Assembly (NCBI RefSeq): GCF_038237375.1
Contig: NZ_CP151273.1
Location: 1,550,001-1,614,000, forward strand
DNA length: 64,000 bases
Origin: Alcaligenes sp. SDU_A2
Lineage (GTDB): Bacteria > Pseudomonadota > Gammaproteobacteria > Burkholderiales > Burkholderiaceae_B
Direction: 5' to 3'
A program made the position numbers and the translations under genes. Position 1 is the stretch's first letter; each line of letters begins with the position of its first letter. The notes beneath the pieces were generated by a model, which was not told where the DNA came from, did no database searches, and saw only the letters and a program-made list of their open reading frames with translations. This document shows positions 21,864 through 35,618 of this stretch, piece after piece.

Positions 21864-21899
21864 ATCAGGGCCGCCGGGTGTTCCCCCGGCGGCCCTGAT
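21864..21899 (+). terminator. Very stable 15-bp hairpin after hflC
   Basis: Bases 21864-21878 pair perfectly with 21885-21899 around a 6-nt loop. The stem is GC-rich (core GGCCGCCGGG). Only CGTTTATAC follows, so it may stabilise the mRNA end or act as a weak terminator. Confidence 0.65.
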
Positions 21900-21939
21900 C
21901 GTTTATACTATCGTGTAAGTTACTAACACCACTTCGCAG

Positions 21940-21975
21940 GCGACTTGGGCGGCTTACAGCCCCAAGTCGCTTTTT
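21940..21975 (+). terminator. Intrinsic terminator upstream of hisZ
   Basis: GCGACTTGGG (21940-21949) and CCCAAGTCGC (21961-21970) form a perfect 10-bp stem followed by TTTTTGTTTGG. It separates the hfl transcript from hisZ. Confidence 0.85.
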
Positions 21976-22019
21976 GTTTGGCTGGAACTTTCGTCTATCA
22001 AGTAGTTCGAGGCACGTGT

Positions 22020-24547
<2,528 letters not shown>

Positions 24548-24561
24548 GCGCATTCTCGCGG

Positions 24562-24616
24562 TATAATGCCTTGCACCGTTGTACGGTGCGTACAAAGCGG
24601 CCTTTGGGCCGCTTTG
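24562..24616 (+). promoter_or_regulatory. -10-like TATAAT and two hairpins between purA and the phosphoribosyltransferase
   Basis: TATAAT at 24562-24567 is followed by GCACCGT-TGT-ACGGTGC (24573-24589) and by CAAAGCGGCC/GGCCGCTTTG (24593-24602 with 24607-24616). No good -35 is seen and no long T-run follows. The arrangement could be a leader with attenuator-like structure, or purA 3'-end stems. Confidence 0.4.
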
Positions 24617-24698
24617 TCGTTCTGGACGCTGCGCGGCCTGCCCAGACTCTCCCGCAGGCGTTCAATGCGCAGCTATTGCATCTATATCTGGAATACAT

Positions 24699-25244
24699 AT
24701 GAGTCTGCCCCCAAATACCGATACCGATGAGTGGGTTTCCTGGGACCAGTACAATCGCCTGATCGAGCGACTGGCCCTGAGCATTCACGAGTCCGGTTGG
24801 AAATTCGAGAAAATCGTCTGCCTGGCACGGGGTGGAATGCGAGTGGGCGATGTCATTTCGCGCATTTACGATGTGCCTCTGGGCATTCTGGCCACCAGCA
24901 GCTACCGCGAAGCGGCCGGCACGGAGCAGGGCGATCTGGATATTGCCCAGTACATTACCATTACGCGTGGAACGCTGGACGGCAACGTCCTGTTGGTCGA
25001 CGACATGGTTGATACGGGCAAGACCTTCATGCGCGTGCGCGATCATCTGCGTGCTCAGTTTCCTGCTATTACGGAGCTGAAAACGGCTGTTTTGTGGTGG
25101 AAAGGCCACGCGCAGGTGGAGCCGGACTACTACGTGTCCAAATTGCCGACAAACCCCTGGATTCATCAGCCCTTTGAGGACTACGATAGCATTCGTCCTC
25201 ATCAGCTTGATGCCTGGATGCGCAAGGGTCCTGCGCAGGCTTGA
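24699..25244 (+). CDS. Phosphoribosyltransferase (Gpt-like type I PRTase)
   Basis: A 181-residue type I phosphoribosyltransferase. The PRPP-binding motif is clear as VLLVDDMVDTGKT around residue 97, and KIVCLARGGMRVGD forms the earlier PRPP-loop region. The family salvages purine bases (xanthine, guanine or hypoxanthine) to nucleotides, and placement next to purA fits purine salvage. The substrate cannot be read from sequence. The start at 24699 (MSLPPNTDTDEWVSW) fits the family; the frame extends 40 non-homologous codons upstream through the hairpins. Confidence 0.85.
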   Translation: MSLPPNTDTDEWVSWDQYNRLIERLALSIHESGWKFEKIVCLARGGMRVGDVISRIYDVPLGILATSSYREAAGTEQGDLDIAQYITITRGTLDGNVLLVDDMVDTGKTFMRVRDHLRAQFPAITELKTAVLWWKGHAQVEPDYYVSKLPTNPWIHQPFEDYDSIRPHQLDAWMRKGPAQA

Positions 25245-25290
25245 GCTTTTTGATCCAGACATACGGTGGACAGCCCAGATTGCGCCTTGC

Positions 25291-25319
25291 TTGGCCGTGG
25301 CCGGCAATCGTGCTATGAT
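25291..25319 (+). promoter_or_regulatory. Sigma70-type promoter of rpsU-dnaG(-rpoD)
   Basis: TTGGCC (25291-25296) and TATGAT (25314-25319) have an ideal 17-bp spacer. They lie about 50 bp before the rpsU ATG. Confidence 0.65.
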
Positions 25320-25369
25320 TTTGGGCTGTCTGTTACGCTAACCCTTTAATTTACAAGGCCAGGGATTAC

Positions 25370-25582
25370 ATGCCTATTGTTCGCCTGAAAGAAAACGAGC
25401 CTTTCGAGGTTGCACTGCGTCGCTTTAAGCGCACGATCGAAAAAACCGGTCTGTTGACCGAGTTGCGTTCGCGCGAGTTCTACGAAAAGCCAACGGCCGA
25501 GCGCAAGCGCAAGCACGCCGCCGCTGTCAAGCGTCACTACAAACGCATTCGTAGCCAGCAGCTGCCTCCACGCTTGTATTGA
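25370..25582 (+). CDS. rpsU: 30S ribosomal protein S21
   Basis: A 70-residue basic protein needed for initiation on many mRNAs. It starts [21 protein letters not shown] and ends in the Lys/Arg-rich [15 protein letters not shown] helix typical of bS21. It is the first gene of the macromolecular synthesis operon rpsU-dnaG-rpoD. Its TGA stop overlaps the dnaG TTG start (TTGA), implying coupled translation of primase. Confidence 0.98.
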   Translation: MPIVRLKENEPFEVALRRFKRTIEKTGLLTELRSREFYEKPTAERKRKHAAAVKRHYKRIRSQQLPPRLY

Positions 25583-27594
25583 TTCCTGAATCATTTGTTC
25601 AGGAACTGCTCGCCCGTGTCGATGTCGTTGATGTCGTCGGGCGATATGTGCAGTTGCGCAAAGGCGGGGCCAACTTGCTTGGCCTATGCCCTTTTCACAA
25701 CGAAAAATCTCCTTCCTTCACGGTCAGCCCTACCAAGCAGTTTTATCATTGCTTTGGGTGTGGGGCCCACGGATCAGCCATATCGTTCCTGATGGAGCAT
25801 ACGGGGGCGTCGTTCCCCGAGGCCGTACGCAGTCTGGCTGCGTCTGCCGGCATGACTGTACCCGAAGCGCAGCGTTCGCCGCGGCAAAGGGCTGCTGATG
25901 CCCGCCGCAAGGACGAACTGACTCGTCAACACCATATTCTTGAAACCGCCCAGGCGCATTATCTGCGTCAACTGAAGCAATCGCCTATCGCCATCGACTA
26001 TCTGAAGCGTCGTGGCCTGGACGGCGAGACGGCCGCGCGGTTCGGCTTGGGGTGGACAGGGGCGGAGCGCCGTGGCCTGGCCACGGTATTTACGCAGTAC
26101 GAAGATAATCAGCTGGTCGAGTCCGGCCTGGTCATCGAGTCCGAAGACGGCCGTCGCTACGACCGCTTTCGTTCCCGGATCATGTTCCCGATCCGTAATG
26201 CCAAGGGCCACATCATCGGTTTTGGCGGTCGCCTGATCGAGAAAGGCGAACCCAAGTACCTGAATTCGCCGGAAACCACCTTGTTCTCCAAAGGGCATGA
26301 GCTGTATGGCCTGTGGGAGGGGCGGCAGGGTATACGCCAGGAAGGCTTTGTCCTGATCGTGGAAGGCTATATGGACGTGGTGGCATTGTCCCAGCACGGC
26401 TTGCATAACGCCGTGGCCACATTGGGAACTGCCACGACCGAGCACCACATTACCAAGCTGATGCGGGCCAGCGACAGGCTGGTGTTCAGCTTTGATGGTG
26501 ATGCGGCCGGCCGCAAGGCGGCCTGGCGGGCGCTCAATACGTGCCTGCCCTTGGTGCGCGATGATGTCTCCATCCGTTTTATGTTTTTGCCTGACAAGCA
26601 CGATCCGGATTCCTATGTGCGCGAGTTCGGTGCCCAGGCTTTCAGGGATCAGGCTCAGCAAGCTTACGCTTTGTCGCGTTTTCTTCTGGATGAGCTGGCC
26701 TCGCGCCATCGCATGGACGAAGCCGAGGGGCGTGCGGCCTGCGTGCATGAAGCCTTGCCCATGCTGACGGAGTTGGCGGACAGTACCTTGAAAGTGCAGA
26801 TTCAGCACGAATTTGCCCGAATGGTGCTGTTGACGCCTGACGAGCTGGCGCAGCGCCTGAGCACGGTGGAGCCGCCGCGTCGTCCCCAGGCCGACAAACC
26901 GCCTGCGCAAGATGGTCTGGTGCCTCGTGCGCCGGTGCCGTCCGAGCCGCTCACCGCAGGCGATGTGCCTGAGTTCGACGGCGGTTTCGATGGCTTCGAT
27001 GGTTTTGACGGTTCCTTTGCCGACAGCGTTCCTGTAGATGACTGGCAGGAGCCGCAGGATTGGCAAGCGCCGCCATCGGCACCGTCGCGGGAAAAAAGGG
27101 AATGGCGCACGGGAAAAGGCAAGCAGCGCCAGGGGCCGCCGCCAGTCATGGGCAGCCGGGCCGTTACGCCGATGGCCAAGCGTTTGCTACGCCTGCTAAT
27201 TGCGCATCCGGCGCTGGTGGCTAGCCTGGGCGACCAGCAACTTGAAATTCTGGCCCAGAGTCCCCATTTGCGTCTTGTGCAGGAGCTGATTGCCTTGATC
27301 AATATCAGCGCGGCCCGACATGCGGGGGCATTGCAACAAGCGGTTGATGCTGACTCCGACCTGGCTCCTGTGCTGCAGGCTTTGGCTACAGAGCTGTTGG
27401 GCGAGGACGAGCTGCCTGATCCGCAAGGCGAATGGCGCGACGCCTTGCGCCGCATTGAACTCGATGCCATCAAGGCTGAACAGTCCTTGCTGGTGGAGAC
27501 AGGATTGCGCGAGCCTGAGCAGCGTCAGCGTTATCAGGAATTGACACGCCGCATCGCTTTGTTGAATGCTGCTTATACTCGGCAAGTGAAGTAA
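25579..27594 (+). CDS. dnaG: DNA primase DnaG
   Basis: Makes RNA primers at the replication fork with DnaB helicase. The 671 residues have the CHC2 zinc domain (Cys37, His40, Cys58, Cys61 in LCPFHNEKS...CFGCGAHG), the TOPRIM core ([14 protein letters not shown] and [13 protein letters not shown]), and a C-terminal DnaB-interaction domain. Between core and C-domain lies a low-complexity acidic linker with FDGFDGFDG repeats (about residues 455-500), which probably acts as a flexible spacer. The TTG start overlaps rpsU and suits low-level translation. Confidence 0.97.
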   Translation: MIPESFVQELLARVDVVDVVGRYVQLRKGGANLLGLCPFHNEKSPSFTVSPTKQFYHCFGCGAHGSAISFLMEHTGASFPEAVRSLAASAGMTVPEAQRSPRQRAADARRKDELTRQHHILETAQAHYLRQLKQSPIAIDYLKRRGLDGETAARFGLGWTGAERRGLATVFTQYEDNQLVESGLVIESEDGRRYDRFRSRIMFPIRNAKGHIIGFGGRLIEKGEPKYLNSPETTLFSKGHELYGLWEGRQGIRQEGFVLIVEGYMDVVALSQHGLHNAVATLGTATTEHHITKLMRASDRLVFSFDGDAAGRKAAWRALNTCLPLVRDDVSIRFMFLPDKHDPDSYVREFGAQAFRDQAQQAYALSRFLLDELASRHRMDEAEGRAACVHEALPMLTELADSTLKVQIQHEFARMVLLTPDELAQRLSTVEPPRRPQADKPPAQDGLVPRAPVPSEPLTAGDVPEFDGGFDGFDGFDGSFADSVPVDDWQEPQDWQAPPSAPSREKREWRTGKGKQRQGPPPVMGSRAVTPMAKRLLRLLIAHPALVASLGDQQLEILAQSPHLRLVQELIALINISAARHAGALQQAVDADSDLAPVLQALATELLGEDELPDPQGEWRDALRRIELDAIKAEQSLLVETGLREPEQRQRYQELTRRIALLNAAYTRQVK

Positions 27595-27849
27595 AATATT
27601 AGGTTTATGTGTTGTGTTTGCATCCGGCCAGATGTATTTCTGGCACGCGGGCAAATGCGGCGGGTAGCGGGTTGCGAACCACATCATGCCTTGAGCCGTC
27701 GAGCCAGGGATTAAATCACGCCGGGTTCGCTGGCGCAGCACGCCCAAGAGCCGGCCGGATGACAGCGCGCGCATATCAGGTTCTGGCCTGTACGACTCGG
27801 TGGCTACATATTGGTACCACAGGGGTAATTGGCGTCTATGGAAGAAATT

Positions 27850-30072
<2,223 letters not shown>

Positions 30073-30092
30073 TTCTTTGTTTGATGCCATGT

Positions 30093-30127
30093 AAAGAAAC
30101 CGGCCCTTGTGGCCGGTTTCTTTTTGT
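30093..30127 (+). terminator. Intrinsic terminator of rpoD
   Basis: AAAGAAACCGGCC and GGCCGGTTTCTTT form a 13-bp stem around the loop CTTGT (30106-30110), and the 3' arm runs into a T-run. This marks the end of the rpsU-dnaG-rpoD block. Confidence 0.95.
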
Positions 30128-30420
30128 TCTCTTGAAGAGTTCCAAGCGCCAATTTACTCAGTCGGTGACATGCTGGCTTTTCGAAGACGCCATTGAACGC
30201 GCAGCAGGCTCGGACAGCGCACCGACAAGCCATCCGACCCCCCCTTTCGAGCGTGCTGCGCCTTGAACGGTTCAAAACACCAATGACATAGCCATACCCA
30301 ACAGAACATTGAGCGTATGGCTGAAATCTTGCATGGCGTACGCCGATGTCCCGCCGTTTGGGCCAAGCACAGCGGTGCTGTTTTCCTACGAAGGAACCCC
30401 CGAAGTTTCTCGTAGAACTG
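30126..30420. repeat. Intergenic repeat element, copy A (short, diverged)
   Basis: This non-coding stretch is homologous to copy B at 49834-50413. Four blocks align in order: 30146-30215 with 49862-49931 (about three quarters identical by eye), from 30226 with from 50092 (about 90 percent, one-base gap), from 30293 with from 50176, and 30389-30419 with 50375-50405. Copy A lacks two stretches of roughly 110-160 bp present in B. An inverted repeat remains at 30200-30212 (CGCAGCAGGCTCG) and 30248-30260 (CGAGCGTGCTGCG), 12 of 13 paired. The left end abuts the rpoD terminator. No conserved ORF spans both copies. Confidence 0.8.
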
Positions 30421-30446
30421 TTTTTTTTGTGCTGGCCCCGCCACGC

Positions 30447-30504
30447 CCAGAGATTTTTTTTGCAGGCGCAGTAATCCAGAGGTTTTTTTCGCAGGCTCAA
30501 CATG
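30447..30504 (+). repeat. Two tandem imperfect 29-bp repeats with poly-T cores
   Basis: Two adjacent units (30447-30475 and 30476-30504) share the pattern CCAGAG, one base, seven or eight T, then GCAGGC(G/T)CA. A further eight-T run occurs just before them (30421-30428). They lie between repeat copy A and a terminator-like stem, in a gene-free region. Confidence 0.6.
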
Positions 30505-30508
30505 CGTG

Positions 30509-30574
30509 AACGCTGGCTTAACGGCCAGGCCGGGCCGGTTTTCTAGCGCTGAGCAGGCCAGCGTTTATTTTTTT
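30509..30574 (+). terminator. Terminator-like stem with long loop
   Basis: AACGCTGGC (30509-30517) pairs perfectly with GCCAGCGTT (30557-30565) and is followed by TATTTTTTTG. The 39-nt loop contains GGCCAGGCCGGGCCGG, which can also fold. No gene precedes it within 400 bp on this strand, so any transcript it ends would be non-coding or rpoD readthrough. Confidence 0.5.
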
Positions 30575-30866
30575 GATGATTCGATCCCGTTTTTTTATTG
30601 ACGGCCGCTTGCGTTTGGAAAATTTCACGCACCTTGTGCTATTTTTCGACATGTTTTCAGCTGAGTGAAGTAGGCGGGCGTCTGCGATACGTCGTTCTGT
30701 CGGCTTTGCTCATTGTTCAACGGCTGGTACGTGGGTTTTGCATTCAAACGGCTTGCCTGCTGCCCGAATCGATAAAGATCCTGGATGGGTTTGTCCGGGG
30801 CCGGGTCGCCGCCTTTCGCACTTTTTACATGAAGCCAACCATTTCTGAGCATAGGGAGCCAGGGGC
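30575..30866. other. Gene-free leader of the two-component cluster
   Basis: About 290 bp before the first histidine kinase. I see no convincing ORF, hairpin or repeat here. A GGAG ribosome-binding site (AGGGAGCCAGGGGC) directly precedes the kinase ATG. The promoter of the cluster probably lies here but no clear hexamer pair was found. Confidence 0.4.
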
Positions 30867-32141
30867 ATGATTGCGACCAGCTCTGTGACGTATCGCATTC
30901 AACTGGCCATGAGTCTTGCCCTGACTTTTGTGGTCTTGGTATTGGGGGCAGGCTCCTATCTGGCTTTTGGCTACCTGAAAGACAATGTCCTTAACGAGCA
31001 CTTGAACGAAGTCGTCCAGCAGTTGGAGACGGTCAAGCCGGACGCCAGCGGTGCCTTGTCATTGGACCAGCGACATCGCCATCTCGCCTGGTTTTTGGCG
31101 ACCGGGGAGCAAGGGGCGAACGACGTGCCGGCCGAATTTAGCGCGCTGACCGCGGGAACCCACGAGTTGAACTGGCAGCAGGAACAGTGGCGTGTGCGGG
31201 TGTTAGATCGCGAGGACGGGCGCATTATTACGGCGGCGACCTCCGAGTCTTTCCGGCAGCGTCAGACCGAGTTCGGCCTGCTGATTCTGGCCTGCATGAC
31301 CTTTTGTTTGCTGATGGTCTGGTTGACGGCCGGTCATCTGGCTGCTTTGGCATCGGGGCCTATGATACGGTTGGTGCATATGCTGAGTCAGCGCAGCGGT
31401 GAGCAGCACCAGTATCAAGTGGCCAACGATAATGAAATGGGGCGTCTGCTGGGGGCGTTTAACGTCATGCAGAGCCGCCTGGAGGAAGAGCTTTACGAAG
31501 AGCGTGAAATGGCCCTGAATCTGGGCCATGAACTGAATACGGCCTTGTGTGCCATCCGCAGCGAGGCCGAAATGTTGCTGCTGACCGGGCAGGGAGGCGG
31601 ACGCTCCCGCCTGGAGAACATCATACGGCAGGCCGACATTGCCGCCGCTGGCTTGCAGAGCGCACAGAACCTGGCGTCCATAGGGCGCTCTCATAAGCAG
31701 GAATGCTGTCTGTCTCGTTACGTGGATGATGCCTGGGGGTCCTTGCCGACAGGCGCGGGCAAGACTTTGCCGCATTTCCGTAACGAAGTGCCCGAATCAC
31801 TGCGCTTGAATCTGGACCCGTCGGCCCTGTTGGTGGTGATTCGTAATCTATTGCAGAATGTGGTCGATCATGCCCGGGCCAGCGATGTCGTCGTCAGTGC
31901 GCCTACGCCGACCACATTGATGTTCAAGGATAATGGGCAGGGCATTGCTGCCGACCGGCTTGAGCGCCTGTTCGAGCGTCATTTCCATCAAGGAGCTCGC
32001 TCTTCGCCGCAGACCGGCCGACGTGGTCTGGGCATGGATATTGTGCGTCAGATCTGCCTCTATCATGGCTGGACCTTGCGTGTGCAATCCGATGTGCAGG
32101 GGGCGCAGCGTGGCACCCGGTTCTATCTGGAGCTGGAATAG
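30867..32141 (+). CDS. Sensor histidine kinase (first of two around one regulator)
   Basis: A 424-residue membrane kinase. Transmembrane helices at about 12-34 and 137-156 enclose a periplasmic sensor of roughly 100 residues without a family I recognise. A HAMP-like linker follows, then the H-box LGHELNTALCAIRSE (His221), the N-box NLLQNVVDHA (Asn331), G1 DNGQGIAA, F-box LFERHF and G2 RRGLGMDIVR. All kinase motifs are present. It lies 169 bp before an OmpR-type regulator, and a second kinase follows that regulator. The signal is unknown. Confidence 0.9.
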   Translation: MIATSSVTYRIQLAMSLALTFVVLVLGAGSYLAFGYLKDNVLNEHLNEVVQQLETVKPDASGALSLDQRHRHLAWFLATGEQGANDVPAEFSALTAGTHELNWQQEQWRVRVLDREDGRIITAATSESFRQRQTEFGLLILACMTFCLLMVWLTAGHLAALASGPMIRLVHMLSQRSGEQHQYQVANDNEMGRLLGAFNVMQSRLEEELYEEREMALNLGHELNTALCAIRSEAEMLLLTGQGGGRSRLENIIRQADIAAAGLQSAQNLASIGRSHKQECCLSRYVDDAWGSLPTGAGKTLPHFRNEVPESLRLNLDPSALLVVIRNLLQNVVDHARASDVVVSAPTPTTLMFKDNGQGIAADRLERLFERHFHQGARSSPQTGRRGLGMDIVRQICLYHGWTLRVQSDVQGAQRGTRFYLELE

Positions 32142-32310
32142 CGCGGGCAAGGCTTGCGGAACCGATATTCACGCGGATTTTACGCCCCTGGCGTTACAGT
32201 GCCGTCGTCTGGGACCATGCGCATTGACCGATGCGCCTTTCAGAGCGACCCCATCTTGCCCGGCGTATCCGGCCGGGCCGACTCCCCCCTTGCGAAAAAT
32301 AGATCAAGCC

Positions 32311-33012
32311 ATGCGCGTACTGATAGTCGAAAATGACACGACCATTGCCGAGAACCTGTATACCTACCTGGAGCTGAAAGGCTTTGTGGTGGACGCCGCT
32401 TACGATGGCAATGGGGCTCTGGGCTTATTGCAGGACCTGGACTTTGACGCCATGATTCTGGATCTGGGCCTGCCGGGCCTGGATGGTTTCGGTGTTTTGC
32501 AGGCGCTGCGCAAGTCCAGCCGCACGCCCATACCGGTGTTGGTGCTGACCGCGCGCAGCCAGCTCGAGAGCAAGCTGACGGCGTTCGATCTGGGGGCCGA
32601 CGATTATTTGATCAAACCGTTTGCGCTGGCCGAGGTCGAGGCGCGTTTGCGTGCTTTGTTGCGGCGTGGGCCTTCGCAAGTGTTGCATGGAGTGTTGCGC
32701 TGGGGCGAACTGGAATACAACCTGGATACGGCGCTGGTCAGTGTCGCCGGACAGAACTTGCATCTGAGCTTTAAGACGCGTCAGGTGCTGGAGGCTTTGC
32801 TGCGCGAGCCAGGGGCCATCATTACCCGTCGTTCGCTGGAAAAGACGCTCTGGCCGGAAGGGGCACCGTCTGCCGAGGCCTTGCGCAGTCAGATTCATTT
32901 GCTGCGCCGTGCGCTGGCCGAGGCCGGAGCAGGCAATATCGAAACACTTCCCGGGCTGGGCTGGCGCCTGGAACAGGAAGCCGAGGATGTGCCGGGGGCC
33001 GGGCGGGCTTGA
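32311..33012 (+). CDS. OmpR/PhoB-family response regulator
   Basis: A 233-residue DNA-binding regulator. The receiver domain (MRVLIVENDTTIAENL) has the phospho-acceptor Asp51 in MILDLGLPGLDGF, Thr80 in VLVLTAR and Lys102 in YLIKPF. The C-terminal winged helix contains LSFKTRQVLEALLREPGAI and ends QIHLLRRAL...TLPGLGWRLE. The start is the ATG at 32311, because the receiver homology begins there. It lies between two histidine kinases; the second starts 4 bp after its stop, so at least these two share a transcript. Target genes are not evident. Confidence 0.92.
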   Translation: MRVLIVENDTTIAENLYTYLELKGFVVDAAYDGNGALGLLQDLDFDAMILDLGLPGLDGFGVLQALRKSSRTPIPVLVLTARSQLESKLTAFDLGADDYLIKPFALAEVEARLRALLRRGPSQVLHGVLRWGELEYNLDTALVSVAGQNLHLSFKTRQVLEALLREPGAIITRRSLEKTLWPEGAPSAEALRSQIHLLRRALAEAGAGNIETLPGLGWRLEQEAEDVPGAGRA

Positions 33013-33015
33013 GTC

Positions 33016-34269
33016 ATGAGCGCGCTGAATCTGCGGGTATCCTGGGCCGCCACCTTGATTGCGGCTGTATTGGCTGTGATTCTGAGTGCCGTAGCGTATG
33101 TCACTTTCGCCAAAATGGAGCGCGATCTGGTCCATGCCACATTGCTGTCCGAAGCCGAGCAGTCTGCCGTGGGGCAGACTGCCGGCATGCAGCTTGAGCG
33201 TTACTGGTTTGCAAACGGGCAGCCCTTGACCGACTTACCTGCATTTGCGCAGGTGGATACGCCGGGCCTGCATACAAAAGCCGGTCCGGATGGTAATTGG
33301 TTTGTGTTTCGACTGGACCGGGCCGATGGTCGGATGTATGTGCTGCATCCGGCGCAGGTGCATGAACGTCGTGTCCACGACTTTGGCGTGGCGTTGGGGC
33401 TGGTGGGAACGCTGGCAGTGGTGCTGGTGTTTTTCTTGTCGCATCGGGTGGCGCGGGTTGCGGTGGCACCTGTGCGTGCCTTGGCGGCGCAGTTGGAGCG
33501 TTGGGCACCTGCGGGCAGCAGTCAGGGTGGCCAGCGCGGCCTGGGCGATGAAGCCCGCCTTAGGCAAGCGTTCAGTCGCTTGCAGGGACAGGTCGAAGAA
33601 TTGCTGATTCACGAACGCGAGTATGCCGCCCGACTGGGGCATGAGTTGCGCACCGGCCTGGCGGCCATACGCAGCGATTGCGAGTTATTGCAGTTGCAGC
33701 TGCCGCAAGGACCTGTGCAGCAGCGTCTGCAGCGCATGAAGATGCAGGCCGATCAAGTCTGCGCCAGTCTGGACCGGGCTGAAAGCCAGGGATATTCCAC
33801 GCGGCAGCCTAAGCAGGAGTTATTGCTGCGGGAATGGGTAGAGCAGAACTGGCAATCGGTATCCTTGCTGGAGCCGCGCAGTCAGCAGCTTGCCTGGATC
33901 AATGCCGTACCGCCGGATGTCGTCAGAACGCTGGATGTGTATGCCTTGTCCATGCTGCTGCGCATTTTGATGCGCAATGCCGTCGATCATGCCGCGCCTT
34001 GTCAGTTGCGTGCAGATTGGGTGGGGACATCGGTGCTGGAGCTGGCCGATACCGGTCCGGGTGTGGCTCCCGAGGAACAGGTCTTGATTTTCGAGCGCCA
34101 CTTTAGTTGCGGGCGGCAATTGCCTGACGATGCCGACGGGCAGACACAGCGCGGCAAAGGCTTGGCCCTGGCCCGCCAGATCGCGCTGGCACAGGGCTGG
34201 AGCCTGACCGTGCAGCCGGGTCCGGATGGCACAGGCTGCGTGTTCAGGCTGGATCTGAGTCCTGCTTAG
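33016..34269 (+). CDS. Sensor histidine kinase (second of two around one regulator)
   Basis: A 417-residue kinase with the same layout as the kinase upstream of the regulator: helices at about 10-32 and 123-142, and a 90-residue periplasmic domain with FVFRLDRADGRMYVLHP. The H-box is LGHELRTGLAAIRSD (His209), the N-box NAVDHA, G1 DTGPGV, F-box FERHF and G2 GKGLALARQI. The motif wording resembles the first kinase, suggesting duplication followed by divergence of the sensor. It is separated from the regulator by 3 bp, and its end overlaps guaD on the other strand by 3 bp. Confidence 0.9.
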   Translation: MSALNLRVSWAATLIAAVLAVILSAVAYVTFAKMERDLVHATLLSEAEQSAVGQTAGMQLERYWFANGQPLTDLPAFAQVDTPGLHTKAGPDGNWFVFRLDRADGRMYVLHPAQVHERRVHDFGVALGLVGTLAVVLVFFLSHRVARVAVAPVRALAAQLERWAPAGSSQGGQRGLGDEARLRQAFSRLQGQVEELLIHEREYAARLGHELRTGLAAIRSDCELLQLQLPQGPVQQRLQRMKMQADQVCASLDRAESQGYSTRQPKQELLLREWVEQNWQSVSLLEPRSQQLAWINAVPPDVVRTLDVYALSMLLRILMRNAVDHAAPCQLRADWVGTSVLELADTGPGVAPEEQVLIFERHFSCGRQLPDDADGQTQRGKGLALARQIALAQGWSLTVQPGPDGTGCVFRLDLSPA

Positions 34270-35591
34270 GCCGCCCGGCGATGCACACAGCGCCCGGCAC
34301 TGTAGCTGGCGCTGATATTGCGGTCGTCTCCCAGCATGGCCAGGACAAACAACTGTTCTTCCAATGAATCTAGCTGGCTGCTGCGGCGTGCCATCAGTGG
34401 TGTGGCGGCCGGATCAACGATGATGAAATCGGCCTCTGCGCCGGGGGCCAGCGTGCCGATTTGGCCTTGCATGTCCAGGGCGCGCGCCGCTCCTTCGGTC
34501 GCCAGGTAGAACATGCTGGTTGCAGTCAGGTGACAGCCGCCCAGTCGGGCCACTTTATGGGCTTCGTTCATGGTGCGCAGCATGGAGAAAGACGTGCCCC
34601 CACCCACATCGGTGGCCAAGGTGTGGTGTACGCCGCTTTGTCGCATGGCCTGGAAATCGAACAGGCCGCTGGCCAGAAACAGATTGGAGGTGGGGCAATG
34701 CGCAGCCACGCTGCCGGTGTCGCGCATGCGTGCCCGGTCTGTCTCGTCCAGCCAGATGCTGTGTCCAAAGATGGCGCGTGGACGCAGCAGGCCGACGCTG
34801 TCGTATACATCCAGGTAACTGCGGTTGTGGGGAAACAGTTCGCTGACCCACTGAATTTCGTCTTTGTTCTCGGCCACGTGGGTCTGCACGAAAACATCGG
34901 GGTAGGCGCGTGCCAGTTCGCCGCAGGCCGCTAATTGCGCAGGTGTGGAAGTAGGTGCAAAGCGCGGAGTCAGGGCATAGAGCTGGCGGCCTTTGCCATG
35001 CCAGCGCCGGATCAGATCTTCGGACTCGCGCGCGCCCGACTCGGCCGTGTCTTGCAGATAGTCCGGGCAGTGGCGGTCCATCATGACTTTGCCGGCGATC
35101 ATGCGCACATTACGCGAGTGGCTTTCCTGGAAGAAGGCATCAACAGACTGGGGGTGCACACTGCCGTAGACCAAGGCCGTGGTCGTGCCGTTGCGCAGCA
35201 GCTCGTCCAGAAAGACACCGGCTACTTCGCGTGCATGGTCACTATCGCCAAATCGGCCTTCGGCTGGGAATGTATAGGTTTCCAGCCAGGGCAGCAGGCC
35301 AGAGGCGGGAGAGGCGATGATGTCGGTCTGCGGGAAATGCAGGTGCGTGTCGATCAGGCCGGGCATGATCAGTTTGCCCGGCAGATGAGTCACAGGTACC
35401 GATGCGGGCAGCTTTCCGGCCAATTCGGCGTAGTCTGCGCAGGCATCGATCCGTCCCTGGGCATTGACCAGCAGCAGGCCGTCGCTGTGATAGCGCACCG
35501 CCTGGGACGGGTCTTCCAGCGTCGCCGGATCGGCCACAAAATAGAGCAATTGAGCGCGATAGGCGCAGGCGGTCGAATCGGGGGAAATCAT
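34266..35591 (-). CDS. guaD: Guanine deaminase
   Basis: A zinc amidohydrolase that converts guanine to xanthine. The 441 residues contain the metal motif DTHLHFPQTD, LPWLETYTFPAE, the HVAENKDEIQW segment, IFGHSIWLDETD, and TDVGGGTSFSML with the late metal-binding Asp. This is a complete GuaD. It is last in the operon xdhA-xdhB-xdhC-guaD, 27 bp after xdhC, so guanine is deaminated to xanthine, which XdhAB oxidises to urate. The stop overlaps the kinase stop on the opposite strand. Confidence 0.95.
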   Translation of the reverse strand: MISPDSTACAYRAQLLYFVADPATLEDPSQAVRYHSDGLLLVNAQGRIDACADYAELAGKLPASVPVTHLPGKLIMPGLIDTHLHFPQTDIIASPASGLLPWLETYTFPAEGRFGDSDHAREVAGVFLDELLRNGTTTALVYGSVHPQSVDAFFQESHSRNVRMIAGKVMMDRHCPDYLQDTAESGARESEDLIRRWHGKGRQLYALTPRFAPTSTPAQLAACGELARAYPDVFVQTHVAENKDEIQWVSELFPHNRSYLDVYDSVGLLRPRAIFGHSIWLDETDRARMRDTGSVAAHCPTSNLFLASGLFDFQAMRQSGVHHTLATDVGGGTSFSMLRTMNEAHKVARLGGCHLTATSMFYLATEGAARALDMQGQIGTLAPGAEADFIIVDPAATPLMARRSSQLDSLEEQLFVLAMLGDDRNISASYSAGRCVHRRAA

Positions 35592-35618
35592 GGTTGTCCT
35601 TAAAATAAAACAGGCGGC

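Noticed and set aside
25774-27066. A 430-residue open frame antisense to dnaG
   Set aside because: Shadow of dnaG, where all primase motifs are intact on the other strand.
27595-27849. Possible tRNA or riboswitch between dnaG and rpoD
   Set aside because: GGTTGCGAACC at about 27670 recalls a T-arm, but no acceptor stem, anticodon arm or CCA end can be formed around it.
30447-30504. CRISPR-like repeats
   Set aside because: Only two adjacent imperfect units without spacers and no cas genes in the window.
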